A stretch of DNA of 64,000 bases, taken from positions 682,001-746,000 of the forward strand of contig UWYS01000012.1 of NCBI GenBank assembly GCA_900291925.1, in the 5' to 3' direction. Positions 23,395-35,592 of this stretch are shown here, piece after piece. Origin of the DNA: Thecaphora thlaspeos (taxonomy: Eukaryota; Basidiomycota; Ustilaginomycetes; Urocystidales; Glomosporiaceae). The notes under the pieces were generated by a model. It ran no database searches and was not told the origin of the DNA. It saw only the letters and a program-made list of their open reading frames with translations. The first letter of the stretch is position 1; each line of letters starts with the position of its first letter. A program made the position numbers and the translations under genes.

Positions 23395-26300
23395 GTTGGG
23401 CCAAAGGGCGGGGTTGTGGTGGTGACGGTGACGATGAAAGGGCTGATGGGGCTGGGCTGGGCTGGGCTGAGCTGGTATTACAGGTAAGATGCCTGTATGC
23501 CGGGGGAAATGGAATGAGTGAGTGAGCGAGTGAGCCAATGAGTGGTGGCGGTGATGGTGGTATGTGCGAAGGAAAGAGGACGAGGAGGGGAAAAGTGACG
23601 TGTGGGGACCAGGGGGAAGTTGAGGATCGAGAGAGGCCAGAGGTCCCGTGGTGCCAACAGCCGGGCGCAGGCAGACAGAGAGGTCGGATCAAAAAGGGAC
23701 GGGCGGGCAGTGACGGAGGGGGGCGGAATAGGATGTGAGTGGAGTAGGCAAGCGGCAGACGGCGGCAAATAGAAAACCAAGGTCAAAGCGTCAGAGTCTG
23801 CTCGAGCGCACCATTTCAAATCCACAAGCCAGCAAGGTGGCCGCTACGCCAGCGAGGTCACCGTACCGTCTGAGCAGGCTCCGTCCGCCTCGTCGCTGCG
23901 GCGCAGACCAACATCCCAGGCAAGGAGCCAACTAGACGAAGCGGCGACAGTGACGACGATCGACGCCTACCCGACCCTGGCAGGCGTGGTCCGGTGATGA
24001 CGACGGAGTTGACAACGACGATGAGGGCGATGCCGAGGGGAGCCAAGGACCCGTGCCCGCCTGCGCCCCTCGGAAGGGGGGCCGAGGTGCGCATTTCACG
24101 GGCCAGGTCGGAGGGAGGCGTCGAATCAACGAGCCGGCTCTGCCGGTCGGGGCCGAGACGCGCCCTGCCTGTGGCCGGCCAGCAGGCTTCTGAAAAGTGG
24201 AGCAGACGGATCTTACCGTCTTCATCCAGGCCCAGGCCAGACCCCGTTTCCCGCAAAAATACGACCACAACGACGACTAGGCGGAAAATCCGGCTGTGGC
24301 CCTCCCTAGATGCCCTACCTACTCTCTCGGTTGGTGGTGGAGCCGGCAACTAGACAGGCCATCCCGCACCGCCAAGAGAGGGTCGCCATCGACGACAGCT
24401 GACCCTTGACCAGCTCGATAGAGATCCAGAGACTCGGCGCCGATGATGCAACATGGCCTGCTCATTGTTACTCACGAGTCGAGATCGATCGTCTCGACGA
24501 GAAGAAGCGTTGCCGGGAGCAGTAAGTCCGTTAAAAGGGTTTGAGTGGTGAGTGGTGGGTGGGTGTAGTTGAAGGACGTTCTCAGTCAAGGAGACGACGT
24601 CGAAGAGATGGAGGTTGGGGTAGGTCAAGGGAAGGGAGGCCGCAGCGGAAAGCGATGGCGCTCAATCACCTTTTTATACATGCTCCTCTCAAGGCCAGGA
24701 CGCTCAATTGTCAGCAGCGTTGGCAGCAGCGTTGGCAGCAGCAGGGACCTCCGTTCGAGCTTCAGCCAGCACGGAGCGTTACGGAGCAAGCCCGTTCAGA
24801 CCAGAGAGACTTCGGGACCGCCGCCGCGCCTTGAAAAGGGGCCGGGGAGAGGGTGAAGGGTTTCGATGCATCACTTCTACACCGCCCAACCTAAAGGACC
24901 AGCTCCGATGACGAAGGGCGATCGCGCTGTATGTATGAACAGGCAAAAGGGGGGGGGCCTCCGCCCTCTTTGCAGCAACGCGGCGCGGCGAGAACCGGAA
25001 ACACCCGTCGATGCCGGAGGAAGGAGCTCCACAAGCGCGCCGGCCCCCTGCGAATACAAAGACTAGTGACTGGACGATGAAATCGAGGCAGTCCATTTGA
25101 AATCACTGGCCGGACCCTTCCCACCTTTGCCCGCTCCACCGCAAGCACCTGCGGTGCCGGTCGGTCGAGCTCCGCATTTTCGGGTCGTGAGCCGGCTGGA
25201 TGTGTCTACAGGGCGCTCCCCGCAGGCAGGTACGTGATAGATGACGAGTCTGTCGCTGGATCCAAGACGGTGCTCCGAAGTCAGAGTGCGGGTCGAGTCT
25301 GAACGAGCGTCCAAGGACCCCCCCTCTGTCGGAGAGGTGGGCGGTGCTCTTTCAGGACAGCTGCTGCCTTGACGGACCAGGCCGCTCGAGATCCGGTCTG
25401 CGCCGAGTCCGGCATCGTCGTCCACCGTCGTTATACACCGCGGCGTATGTATTTGAGCGAATGGGAACCGCATGCGAAGCTGGCATAGTCAAGGCACACA
25501 CTTCCAAGCGAATCGTCACACTCTACTCTTGTCCAACACACGAAGAACGATTTTACGGCCGTTCGAGTTTCGGCAGAGATGTGACAGCTGCAGAGGCAGA
25601 TACGGTAGCATACATTTCTCCGTACAACTCTGCCTGAGCCGCTACCCTAGCTCTTGCGGCCGACTGTGGCGCCAACCCGTCGACTAGCGACTGTCTCGAG
25701 AGGTCTCAAGGATGGGCAAAGAGCGAAGGGTTGGCGTTTGTGTGACGCCCAAATCCATCAGGTCAGTCATGCAGATGTAGAGTGCTAGCGTCGATCCGTT
25801 GGCGGGATCATCGAATGATGCGCGCTTGTGTTCGTGCTTTGGAGCGTGATACGACCACCCAGGTGACGGGCTGGTCCGTGTCAAAAGGAAAGCTCTACGA
25901 TGCAGCGTGCCAAGACCTTGAGCATTTACATGGGTCAGAAAGCCTCAAGCAAGGTCGCCATCACTTCGGACGCACGTATCAAGGAGACCTTCTTCGACTC
26001 CCTCAACCACCACCGCCTTACAACGATCACCTTCCGTCTCCGAGCGTACAGCCTCTCATCTCGCCCGGCCTCTCGGCAACAACGCCGTCAGGCCTCGTTC
26101 AGGCAATTTGTTGCTCACATAGCCTAAACCCAGACCAAAACAGTACAGGAAAGAAAAAAGAAAAAAGAAAAAAAAAAGTGCTGTGGAGAGTTTGGGAGCT
26201 TCTGGTGGCGCCTGCAAGGGCTGTGGTTGTAATTCGTCCCGATGTAGGCTGGGAGGACAGAGGGGCAAGGAAAAGGAGAGATATGAGATAGGGAAATAGA

Positions 26301-26490
26301 AAGACCGACATGCAGATGAAGTGGGAGTGGAAGAACTGCTGAAGTGGGAACAACGGAGAGCCCATCTCGATTGCCTCACTTCGGAAGTGGGGGGGACGGA
26401 GTGTAGCCAAGATGAGGTGGGCCTGTTGCGTCGACTCCCGAGAGAGAGTGTGTGTCTGTGTGTGTGTGGTAAAAGGGTCGACCGCGACGA
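23395..26490. other. 3.1-kb stretch without a firm gene
   Basis: This spans the PEPCK promoter and the region 3' of the G-alpha gene. Its only notable content is a minus-strand TATA box with a plausible leader and intron at 24476-24680 (listed separately) and an A/AAAG-rich tract at about 26148-26178. Open frames in both strands here lack motifs and look like chance frames in GC-rich DNA. Confidence 0.5.
24340..24680 (-). promoter_or_regulatory. TATA box, ATG-free leader and leader intron; small gene possible
   Basis: Read on the minus strand, TATAAAAAGG occupies 24678..24669. About 170 bases of CA/CT-rich sequence without any ATG follow, resembling leaders of strongly expressed fungal genes. 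A consensus GTGAGT donor lies at 24475 and an acceptor CAG ends at 24399. The first ATG of the spliced RNA would be 24389, opening MATLSWRCGMACLVAGSTTN, which has no acidic residue and resembles a mitochondrial presequence. A GTAGGT donor follows a few codons later. I could not extend the model to a recognisable protein. This may be a small gene or a non-coding RNA. Confidence 0.35.
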
Positions 26491-27659
26491 CTAGAGCAGA
26501 CCGCAGTCTCGCAGGTTGACCTGGATGATGATATCGTTGACAGCCGACATGACGAACCTAATTTGTGATGTGTCGGTGGCGCAGGTGAAGTGGATGTAGA
26601 TAGTCTTTGCGTCGCTCTGGTTGAGGCTGACGAAACGGTTGACGATATAGTCGCACGCGGCGTTGTAGTCCGACCCTCCGCTGTAGTCGCTGAAGAAGTC
26701 CCCCATGGGCGAGATGGGGAGCTTCTGCTTGAACAGGTCGATCTTGTTGAGGAACAGGATGACCGAAGTGCGCACGAACCAGCGAGAGTTGCAGATGCTG
26801 TCAAAGAGCGTGAGCGCCTCTTGCATCCGGTTGACGTTTTGGTCCTCATACAGCAGCTGGTCGTACTCGGAGATGGCGACAAGGAAGATGATGGCCGTCA
26901 CATTTTCGAAGCAGTGGATCCACTTCTTGCGCTCCGACCGCTGCCCGCCCACGTCGAAGAGCTTGTAGTTGAGGTCGCCGATGCGGAAATGTGTCTCGGT
27001 GATGCCCGTCGTCTTGACCCGCGAGCGCAGAACATCCTGGTCCGTCGGTAGATAATTGGGGTCCGCCATCCGCTCGATCGAGTCAAAGTAGCTGCGGGGC
27101 AGGAGGGGGGAAAGAAGCGTCGGTTGTTGGTCAGCGAATGCCTTCTACCGTCTCTTTGGTGGGTGCGGCTCGTGCGCGCGCCACTCGCGGGGACTCACTA
27201 CTTGGCCGAGTCGTTGAGCTGGTACTCTCGGCTCCTGAGGAAGCAGTTTTGTACTCCGACGTCCTTCCAGAGGCCGTAGATTGCGTCTGCGACCTCTCTC
27301 GGGAGGACCTCGCTCTCGATGCTGGGCGAGAGGCCGAGGATGATCTCGGCTCGTCCGGCATTGTTGCCGTCTGCGAGGGGGATGTCGAGGCGCTCCATTG
27401 CATCGAGAATGACGCGCATCGATTGGAGTGTGTTGGAAAAGATGATTTCCTTGTACGAGTCGCGCTCCTCTGGGGAATAGGAGCCGTGATTGATGAGCTT
27501 CATCTGCTTGAGGATGGTCGACTTGCCCGACTCGCCCGCGCCCAGAAGGAGCATCTTGATCTCGTTCCTTTGCGCGAGGCGGTCCTTTTTCAGCTGCGCC
27601 TCGATCTCATCGTTGCGAACCTGGCCCTCCTTGTCTACCTTTGATGCTCCGCAGCCCAT
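26491..27659 (-). CDS. Heterotrimeric G-protein alpha subunit (Gi-like)
   Basis: A 353-residue G-alpha, the standard length. Exon 1 is 27659..27199, intron 27198..27092 (GTGAGT/CAG), exon 2 27091..26491; the join rebuilds a Tyr-Tyr pair in [14 protein letters not shown]. The N-terminus MGCGASK has the Gly2 myristoylation and Cys3 palmitoylation signals. G1 is GAGESGKS at 40-47, the switch I/G2 region is [11 protein letters not shown] near 178-182, G3 is [14 protein letters not shown]4 is NKID near 270, and G5 is TCATDT. The chain ends DCGLL, with Cys at position -4 as in Gi-type subunits. In fungi this class couples pheromone or nutrient receptors to cAMP or MAPK signalling. Which of the several basidiomycete G-alpha paralogues this is cannot be told by eye, so no symbol is given. 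Confidence 0.96.
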
Positions 27660-27871
27660 GGTAACGTATAGCGGCGGCGGCGGCGGTTAGAAGGGTCGGA
27701 GGTGCGCGTAAATGTCCGCGTGTGTGGCGACTGGCGGGGCGGGCGTTGGTAGAATGGCGAGGTGCCAAACAGAGAACGAACCAGGGGAGGTGGAAAGAGG
27801 CGAGGCGGGGTGCGTGGCGAGGCAGAAGTCTGCGAGGTGTGGTGGGATCTGACAAGCACGCAGATGCGAGG

Positions 27872-27903
<32 letters not shown>

Positions 27904-29305
27904 GTGTGTAGGTGTGTGTAACGTAGGCCGAGCTAGAGAAGGTGCGAGACGTGTGGTCCTCGTCGGAAGGGGACGGTGGGGCGAGCGGCGATGGTGAGCA
28001 GGGGGGAAAGGGGCCAGAGTGGTGCGCCGGGTATGGGATGAAAGGCGGGTGGGGTATGTGCCAACAAGTCAACGAGGTGCGTGATCGAGAGTAGGTGGTC
28101 GAGGGAGAAAACGAGGGATGGCGGATACTGTAGCGGAGGGGTTGACGGAGCGGAAGAGGTGAGGACGAGGATGGTGGCGAGGCGAAAGGGATGGCCGGAA
28201 GCAGGAACGGTGTGGGACGGGGGGCGAGGTGGGTGTAAAAGGTTGCGAGAGGCTTGACGACGCGCAGCGAGGCGGCCCACCACCGGGTGACAGGCAGAGG
28301 GGGAGTGGGCGGGCGCAGGCGCAGGTGCAAGCAGGCCCTCCGGAAGCGCGGACCCGAGACCAGCAGCGCAGGCCAGCCAGACGCACCCGACTGCGAAAAG
28401 GCAGGGGACGAGGCAGAAGAGAAGGACGAGTCTAGATCATCCCCTCCTACGCGGACCGGGGCCGGAGCATCGTTCTGCGCTGCGCTGCGTCGTCGCACTG
28501 GCCGCCCGCCGCCCGCCGCCCGCCGCCACCTTTGACCGCGGTCTCGTGTCGTCTTCCCTTTCGACAGAGGACCACACGAAGGAGGAGGCTGGAAGACCCG
28601 CCGCGCGCGGGCTGCAAACGCGCTCCAGGTCTGGATGCCACCTGCAGAACGATTGCCCGTTGCAACACAGGGCGAGGCTGGCTGGCGAGGGGCGGCCGGG
28701 CAGCCAGAACATCCTCGGCCCCGACTCCGAGACCTCATGTATGTCTCGTCTAGTTGACTTTAACCTTCGCTCGACGCCTTATGTATGTATATACTCAAGC
28801 TTTCTTGCGCCCGTGTCTCGCGGCGCTTGTCCGACCATTCGACGACGACGACAGGGGAGATGGAGGAGCAGAGGCAGGTGCGAGAGGCTGCGCGGCGTCG
28901 AGAGAATAGAGCCAGGTGCGGCGGCCGATCACCCCAGACGCGCCCGTCCTGCGCACAGGCACCAACCACTTCCTCGTTCTCAACATCGTTGCACGAATCG
29001 CCGCTCTCTTTCCCTCTCCCTCTTGACAGAGTACTGTACGGTACATATGAAATGACTGTACCTTGTATGCACGGATGCGCCTGCGGCTCCTCGCAGAATG
29101 TACAGTACAACTCGGGATGGAGCTAGCGCCGTACCGAGCCCTTCCGACGCCGGTGCCGCCTTTTCTTGCACAATCGTAGAATGACACACGCAAACCAACC
29201 TTACAAGAATAGACTAGAATCGGGGCGATGCAATGGCAACGTTGTGCGAGGCTTCATCGATGTATGAGGTACGGTAACGGTGACCAGTAACGGCGACAAA
29301 CATCT
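27660..29305. other. Spacer upstream of G-alpha
   Basis: 1.6 kb between the G-alpha start and the 3' end of the Mmc1-like gene. The part next to G-alpha is C/T-rich on the minus strand and contains a (GT)n tract, consistent with promoter and leader. A long minus-strand open frame (28738 to 27635) is Pro/Ser/His-rich low complexity and is not called. Repeated TACTGTAC/TGTACAGTAC-type motifs occur at 29031-29109. Confidence 0.5.
27873..27901. repeat. (TG)n microsatellite
   Basis: About 14 TG units followed by interrupted TGTG/TAGG units, about 215 bases upstream of the G-alpha start codon. Confidence 0.95.
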
Positions 29306-31784
29306 TCATCCTTGTCGGTCCGTCGACGTCTCGTGTGCGATATGAGAGCTATGCTTCTGTTCCAAAGCGCCCGGTCCAGCCCCTCCGGCCGCTGATCGCA
29401 TCGAGAGCGTCCGCACCTGCGCCTCCACCGCTGCCACATCGCGCTGCCACTTTGCCCGGAGAGAACAAAGACCAGAGGCGATGAATGTGTTCTGTCCCAC
29501 AACATCCCGATCGAGGACGACGTCGAGATGTTCCTGCGTAGACGGTCGAAAGCGAGATGGGAGCGAGGCTCACACGTCAGCGGCGAACCAAGGCATAGCA
29601 GACTCGGTCAGAGGGCCGAAAGCTAACGAGGGTCCAACTTACCTTGACCTCGTGATCGAGCCCATCGGCGAGCCGATCCCAGTCCTGCCAGAAGCGCGCC
29701 TTGATCTTGGCGAAGCGTCCCTGCATCCTCCAGGCTGCGGCGGTACAGGCCAGCAGCGAAAGCGCCGCCGCCGTCGCGGGCTCCATGGCCAAGGGGCCGC
29801 TGCCGAGCGAGGCGCCCATGATGCTGGCAGAACCCAACCCTGCCCCCGTCGCACCAAGGGTGGCGTAGGTCGTCACGGCCAGCTTGCGCGCTTTGTTGGC
29901 CAACACGTCAATCGGTCCGCCGAGGCGCAGCAGCTGCTCCCTCCGATGTTCGATCGGCTCGAGCAACGTCGTCGGCGTCAACGTCTTCATCTCGCGCGAT
30001 CGGACCGCTTCGGCTGCGTTGACAAAGAGCGCCAAGTCCCGGCTGGTCCCACGCAGCGCGTCGAGCTGGGCGGCGAGCGACCGCAGCTCTCCCAGCGCCC
30101 TATCGGCCGTCTCGACCTGCTGCGCCTGGAGCGTGGCGAGGCGGCCCGCCTCGTAGGCCAGCGTCGACTCGAGCGAGCTCGCAAAGCCGGCGCAGACGCC
30201 CTCGAGCTCGGCACAAACATCGTCCACCTTCCAGATCAGCTTCCACCACTGCAGCCGTCGCTCTAGCGTCGAGGCGATCGCGTCGGCCGTCTCGCTGAGT
30301 GCATCCTCTACCGCGCTCGCCGAGCCTGTCGCGGCCGGTCGCCAGCTTTTGACCTTCTCGAGGGCAGAGGAAGCCCTGCGGCGGCCGGTCGATGGCCAGA
30401 CACGCTCGTTGGCCTCTTGCTGGACGCTGAGGCTTTCGGCCTGGAGTGCGGCCGAAGCGGCGAGGATGCGGTCGAACGACGCCGAAGCCGATGCGCAGAA
30501 GGAGACGAGGTCGCTGAGGCAGTGGTCAGCCACAACCTGGGCCGATTGCAATGTAAGCTCGTCGCTAGAGCTGCGGCTGCTCGCGAGACTCTGGACGAGT
30601 CTGTGGACATCGGCCACCTTGGACGCCGTGAAGCGGCTACTGAACTCGTCCCACAGCAGCGACGAAACCTGGACGTCGGGCCCGGCCAGCGCCCCCCTGA
30701 GCGCAGCGTTGGCCCTTGTCGCCTCGCTAGCGGAGACGGAAAGAACTGGGCTGGATGTGGCTTGCGAGAGCTGCTCGAGGGCGGCCGGCCCGAGAGCGGC
30801 TTCGAGCGCCGGTAGATAGCTGTCCGCTTGCAGATTGGTGAGCTGGTTGACGATGACATGGACGTTGGGCTTGGAGGCGAACTGCGAGACGAGGTCGAGA
30901 GCGCCAGTACTCTGCGATACGCGAGAGCTCGGTCTCGCGAGAGAGTGCTCTAGAGCGTAGGTGTCGGTAACGAAGAAGGCGACGTCGCTCGCGTAGACCG
31001 TCTCTTGGAAGAGCTCTGAGGAGGCGGGGTCGATGACGACTGTGACGTCGGCGTTGCTCTCGAGGAGCCAGCTACGGTCGAGAGTGATGTGGCTGGTGCC
31101 CATCCAGCGGGCTTCGCCTTGGCCGTAGCGAATGGTCAGGGTGGAAGGCTCGCCGCCGGTCGATTCGGCGGCGGATAGGGCTTGGATGAGAAAGTCGGCA
31201 TCGGAGCGCCCCGGCGTCGCTTGCTCTCGTAGAGGCTCGTCGAAGAGCGATACGACGAGGTCCCTCGTGCGACTGAGGCTGGATCCGGCGATAAGGAGCC
31301 TGAGAGGCTGGCGTTCGTCCGGGGTGAGGCGGTGCTGGAGGGAGTCGATGGTGCAGGCGAGCCTGGTTCGCCATGTTGGGTTGTCGATGCCGGTCTCGGA
31401 GTCAAAGAGATTCTGCAGCGAGCGCAGCTGCAGCAATAGATCCTCTGCATTAGCTTTGAAGGAGGTTGTGGTGCAGTACTGGCCAGGGCCGGTCGGGCTT
31501 GCGGGGCGTTGTGGTGCGACGACGGTGGCCAGCCCTCTGCTTCTGTGGTGGTGGGCTACTGCCGAGGGCCGATAGCGTGTAGGCCTATCGCGTTGTAGAG
31601 TGGCGCGAGGCCGAAGCTGTGTCCCAGTGGTGTACGCGCGATGCTGATGCAGCGGCCTATCGCGGATGGATGGGCGACACGACGAGCGGGTCCGCAGGGG
31701 TCGGTGGGCCGTTTCGGCGGCGGATGGTGCGCTGCAGTAGAGTCGGCAGAGTGCCGAGCGTACGAGCGGCGCTCTTGACGACAT
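29306..31784 (-). CDS. Mitochondrial Mmc1-like protein with degenerate dynamin-type G domain
   Basis: A 789-residue protein. Exon 1 is 31784..29643, intron 29642..29534 (GTAAGT/CAG), exon 2 29533..29306. The N-terminus (MSSRAPLVRSALCRLYCS, then Arg-rich, almost no acidic residues for about 80 residues) looks like a mitochondrial targeting sequence. A beta-strand then leads to LRLLIAGSSLSRTRDLVVSL near residue 158, where a P-loop would sit but lacks GK(S/T). Later VVIDPASSEL (near 245) and VHVIVNQLTNL (near 304) occupy the places of G3 and G4 without their key residues. Long helices follow, then a hydrophobic Gly/Ala-rich hairpin at about 638-684. This layout fits a dynamin-like membrane protein that has lost nucleotide binding, as described for fungal Mmc1 in mitochondria. 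That family name is inference from architecture. It shares a divergent promoter with BRE1. Confidence 0.8.
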
Positions 31785-32479
31785 GGTGCCGCGTTGGCTA
31801 GAGAGGGGGGCAAATGGAGCGGAGTCGGGCAGGATCAGGAGGGATGCGTGGAGGAGGGAAAGCTGGAGCGAGGGAGGGAGAGAGAGGAGCGAGGGCAAGA
31901 GAAGTGGAGCTGGCGCTGGCTGAGCGTAGAGGCGCTGGACTAGATCGGGCCAGGGTCTTTTTGCCTGCGATTTGGGCAGGCGCCCACACTGCGCGAAAAG
32001 GCAAGGCCAGCCCAGGCCAGCCCAGGCCGCGCGGGCCGCCGTGGTGATCGGGCCGCCGTTTCGACCTTTTCCACACATTTACCGTCCCTTGGCGATGCTC
32101 TGGCGTTTGCTCGTTCAGCCACCACCACCATCATCGTAGTCACCACCGCCATCCCCCTTCATCCCCCCGCTTCGCTCACAGCCCCTTCCTACCAGCATCA
32201 GTGCCCCATACCCTGAGAATCGAGGCTGCCAGGTTAACGTTCTTCCCCGCTCCTTCCTTCCGTAGCACAGCCCTTAGTTCGGCGGTTAGTGATTCACGGC
32301 CCTCAGGAGTCTTAGGCGTGCTCCCGCATCCGCTAGTAGACCGATCCAGACCAGCTCTTCCCAGACAGCGACTGTCACCAGTCACGCTTGCGTCAACGTC
32401 CCGTGGCGCTTGTCGTTCTTCCTGGCATCCCCTCTCCCCATACACTTGCCATCGCTGTAGCATCTTGACGTCTACAAGC
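31785..32479. promoter_or_regulatory. Divergent promoter, Mmc1-like gene and BRE1
   Basis: 695 bases between two divergent start codons. The minus-strand frame remains open upstream of 31784 but is Pro/Leu/Ser leader-like. No TATA box is obvious on either strand; several C/T-rich tracts lead toward each gene. Confidence 0.55.
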
Positions 32480-35400
32480 ATGCCACAGCCTTGGTTCGGA
32501 GCGGCGGCCGCGACTATGGCGTCCACAGCGTCAGACGTTCGCAAGAGGTCCCTCAACCATATCTCCGACCTAGACGATGGGCCGCGCAAGCGCCTTCAGT
32601 CAGATACCCCTGCTGGCGCAGAGGCCGAAGATGACCAGGACGAGCAAGAATCAGAGAACTTGTGGCCCAACTACAAGGAGCTGGAGGTGAGTATACGCGG
32701 TTCCAGCGTCACATTCATTCCCCTGCTATGTATCTGGAGCTGACCTGGTTCGTCCTCACCCTTGCCTTCTATCCCATGACCAGACGTACCGCAAGGAAGC
32801 CATCTATCGTCAGCTCCTCGACAGTCGGCGGAAGCTCTCGCGGGCCAAACAACGGCTACGGCTGGTCGAGGGCGACCTAAGTCGAGCTGAAGGCACATCG
32901 GCACACTTAAAGAGCTTCTGGGACCTGCTCGTTGAGAACGTCTCCTCGCGCATTCCGGCGGCCAAGCGCGGGCAACTGTCCGCGCTCGATCCTCAAGCGG
33001 GCGTAGAGCCGCTCCAGCAGGTGCTAAAGGACCAGCTTGCCATCATCACCTCGCTTATTTCTGTGGAGGCAGCGGCGGCGGGAAGAGCCAACCCCGAGGT
33101 TTCGGAGCTGCAGCAGCGCTGCGACCACCTCGCACAGGAGGCCGCCACCTGCAAGCAGGATCTCTTCCTGGCGCAGTCGAAGCTCTCGCGGAGCGAACAA
33201 GCGCTGCGCGAGAGCAGCGCCAAGCTCTCCAAGGTTGAGAAGGACTTTGTCAGATCGCAGAGCGAGGTGGTCCGTGTCACAGAAGGCCGCAAGTCGCCCA
33301 CCGGCGAAGAGGCGCCGAGACCCGCGCCCACGCCAACAGCCGGCTCGAGCGAACCCACCTCCGAGAAGCCCAACCCAAGCGGCAGGTCCTCGCCTGCCCA
33401 GCCCGATGCTCAAGCTATCGTTGAGCTTCGGGACCAGCTTGCAAGGGCACAGGACAGTCTCCTCGTGGCGGAAAAGGAAAGCGACGCTCGCTACGTCGAG
33501 ATCCAGGAACTCAACGACGAGATCAAGAGTTTCAGATTGACAGTGCATCAGCTGCGGTCTCAGGTGAGTTGCTGCTCTCAACCATGCTCTGCCTGGCGGC
33601 CGACTGTCCGGCCTCCCGCGTGAACGAATGCCAGCTGTTACTAATCTGCCTGATTTCTCACAACTACGCCGCACCACAATCGCAGGCCAACGACATTCCG
33701 GAAGAGCGATTCGAGGCCTCCTCGGCATGCAAGGAACTGCGCATCAAGCTCGCACAGGTCCACAGCGAGCTCAGGGATGCCCAGGACCGATTAGCCGGAT
33801 TAGAGGGCGAGAACGCTGCTCTTCGCGAGGAGCACGCCGCACTGAGCAAGTCGAACGAGGTGAGTCTCCGGCGCTGACAGAGCAAGTCAGGCGTAGATGA
33901 AGCACGGCTGCGAAAACGAACCGACCGAGCCGACTGAACTGACCCCACACCCTGCTCGCACGTTGCTCACCTCGACAAAGGCCGAACTCAACGAGCGTAT
34001 CGAGGCGCTGGAGAAGACAGTCAAGGGCCGCGACTCGGACGTCACGCGGCTGCGTCGCCAGCGCGACGACCTCTCCGCCGAGCTGACTGAGAGGCGGCAG
34101 CGCGAGCAGGTCAAGTTCACCCAGATCGAAGAGATGAAGGCGCTCGTCAACCTAAAGGAGGAGCGGCTCGCGGTCCTGACGAGCTACGTGAGGCGGCTGC
34201 GGATCGCCGTCGCAGCGTCTCGCGGCGAGCACGCCGCGGTCGAAGCTCTGTCAGCGGAACCCCTGGAGGCCGACCAGCTCGATAAGCTGGCCAACGCCGC
34301 CAAGGTTGCCGAGAACGAGGCGAAAGAGCTCCGCCGCAAGCTGTCGGAGCTGAGCGGCAAAATGGAGGCGAACGGTGTCGCCGGCGTCTCATCCTCGCAG
34401 ACGACCGAGCAGCTGGAGGCCGAGGTGAAGCGGCTAAAGCTCGAGCTGCAGGCGGCCCACGATGCTTCGACGGCGCTGTGCGACGAGATCGATCGGCTCA
34501 GCATTGCCCACAGCGACCTCGAGAAGAAGGTCAGCACGCAGGTGCTCGACCTCACCAAGATCGAGAACAGGACGCTGCGACTCGTGACAGAGGTGAGTAC
34601 CTGCGGTGCAGGAGGGCCCAGAAGAGCTGCTCCCCGATGGACGCGCCAGTATGCTCACAACTGCCCGACCTCTCGTTCTTTTTTGCTTCAACGTCCTCCT
34701 AGAAATCGAAAGCGGACCAGAAGTTCTTTGCCACTATGCGCGTCAAGGAGAGCCTCGAGGCGGAGAATCGGACGGCCCTACGCAACGTCGAGCGGCAGAC
34801 GAAGCTGATCGAGGTGCTAGCGGACAAAGAAAAGACGTTTGCCGGACAGCTCAAGACGCACGAAAAGGAGGTGACGCTGTTCAAGCAGGTGATGGAGCAG
34901 CACGCCAAGAAAATCTTCGGACTCGAGGCCGAGCTGGAGAGCTCGAAGGTGCGGGTCGCAGAGGCCATCAGCAGCAAGGCCGAGGCGGACGAGTCGGCCA
35001 AGAAGCTCATCGATGCCGCCAGCGACGAGAAGGACGCACGGAAGCGGACAGAGGAGAAGGTGGCGCGGTTGGAGAAAGACCTCGAGCAGGCACAGAGGCA
35101 AGCGGCCCGAGCTGCTGCCGCCGCCGGAGCCAAGTCCGGGCGAAAGGGTACCGATGCCGATCTCGAGACGAACGCTGCTGCCAAGGTGAGTCTCTCGTAG
35201 GCCGCACGCCAAGAGCGTCTTTGCCACACCAAGGCAGGGCTCTCTTAGCTGACCCCTCTCCTCCTTCTACATGCTCCTCTGCTCGCCCGCACGCTCCCCA
35301 CAGAAAATGCTACAATGCTCTACCTGCAAGGACGGCTGGCGTTCGCGGATCATCACAAAGTGTTTCCACACCTTCTGCAAGGAATGCATCGAATCGCGGA

Positions 35401-35592
35401 TTGCGACACGGCAGCGCAAGTGTCCGCACTGCGCCGTCCCGTTTGCGGTCAGCGATGTCCAGACGCTCTACCGTGAGTCCATAAGGCGTCTTCCCCACAG
35501 TGCGATGGCTTTAGTCTCGGTCGGAACGAGATGCTGACGCCTTGCCCTCGACGCTTCTCCGTTCTTCTGCGCGTGGATCGACAGTACAATGA
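32480..35592 (+). CDS. BRE1: BRE1, E3 ubiquitin ligase for histone H2B
   Basis: BRE1 with Rad6 monoubiquitinates histone H2B during transcription. Seven exons: 32480..32686, 32784..33563, 33686..33859, 33981..34592, 34703..35185, 35304..35472 and 35585..35592. Most donors are GTGAGT. The product is 810 residues, close to other basidiomycete BRE1 proteins. Nearly the whole length is coiled coil, from TYRKEAIYRQLLDSRRKLS to about residue 745. The C-terminal C3HC4 RING starts at Cys757: CSTC, then ITKCFHTFCKECI, then KCPHCAVPF, followed by the invariant SDVQTLY. Without the last 8-nt exon the RING tail would run on with unrelated residues; with it the protein ends VQTLYLQ, matching the family's VQTLYFQ end. 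The acceptor of exon 4 is AAG rather than the usual CAG/TAG. A second in-frame ATG lies at 32516. Confidence 0.93.

Noticed and set aside
21802..23487. 561-codon open frame on the plus strand
   Set aside because: Antisense of PEPCK; long opposite-strand frames are expected in highly biased GC-rich coding DNA.
27635..28738. 367-codon minus-strand frame upstream of G-alpha
   Set aside because: Pro/Ser/His-rich low complexity over a (TG)n tract; overlaps the G-alpha start. Read as promoter and leader.
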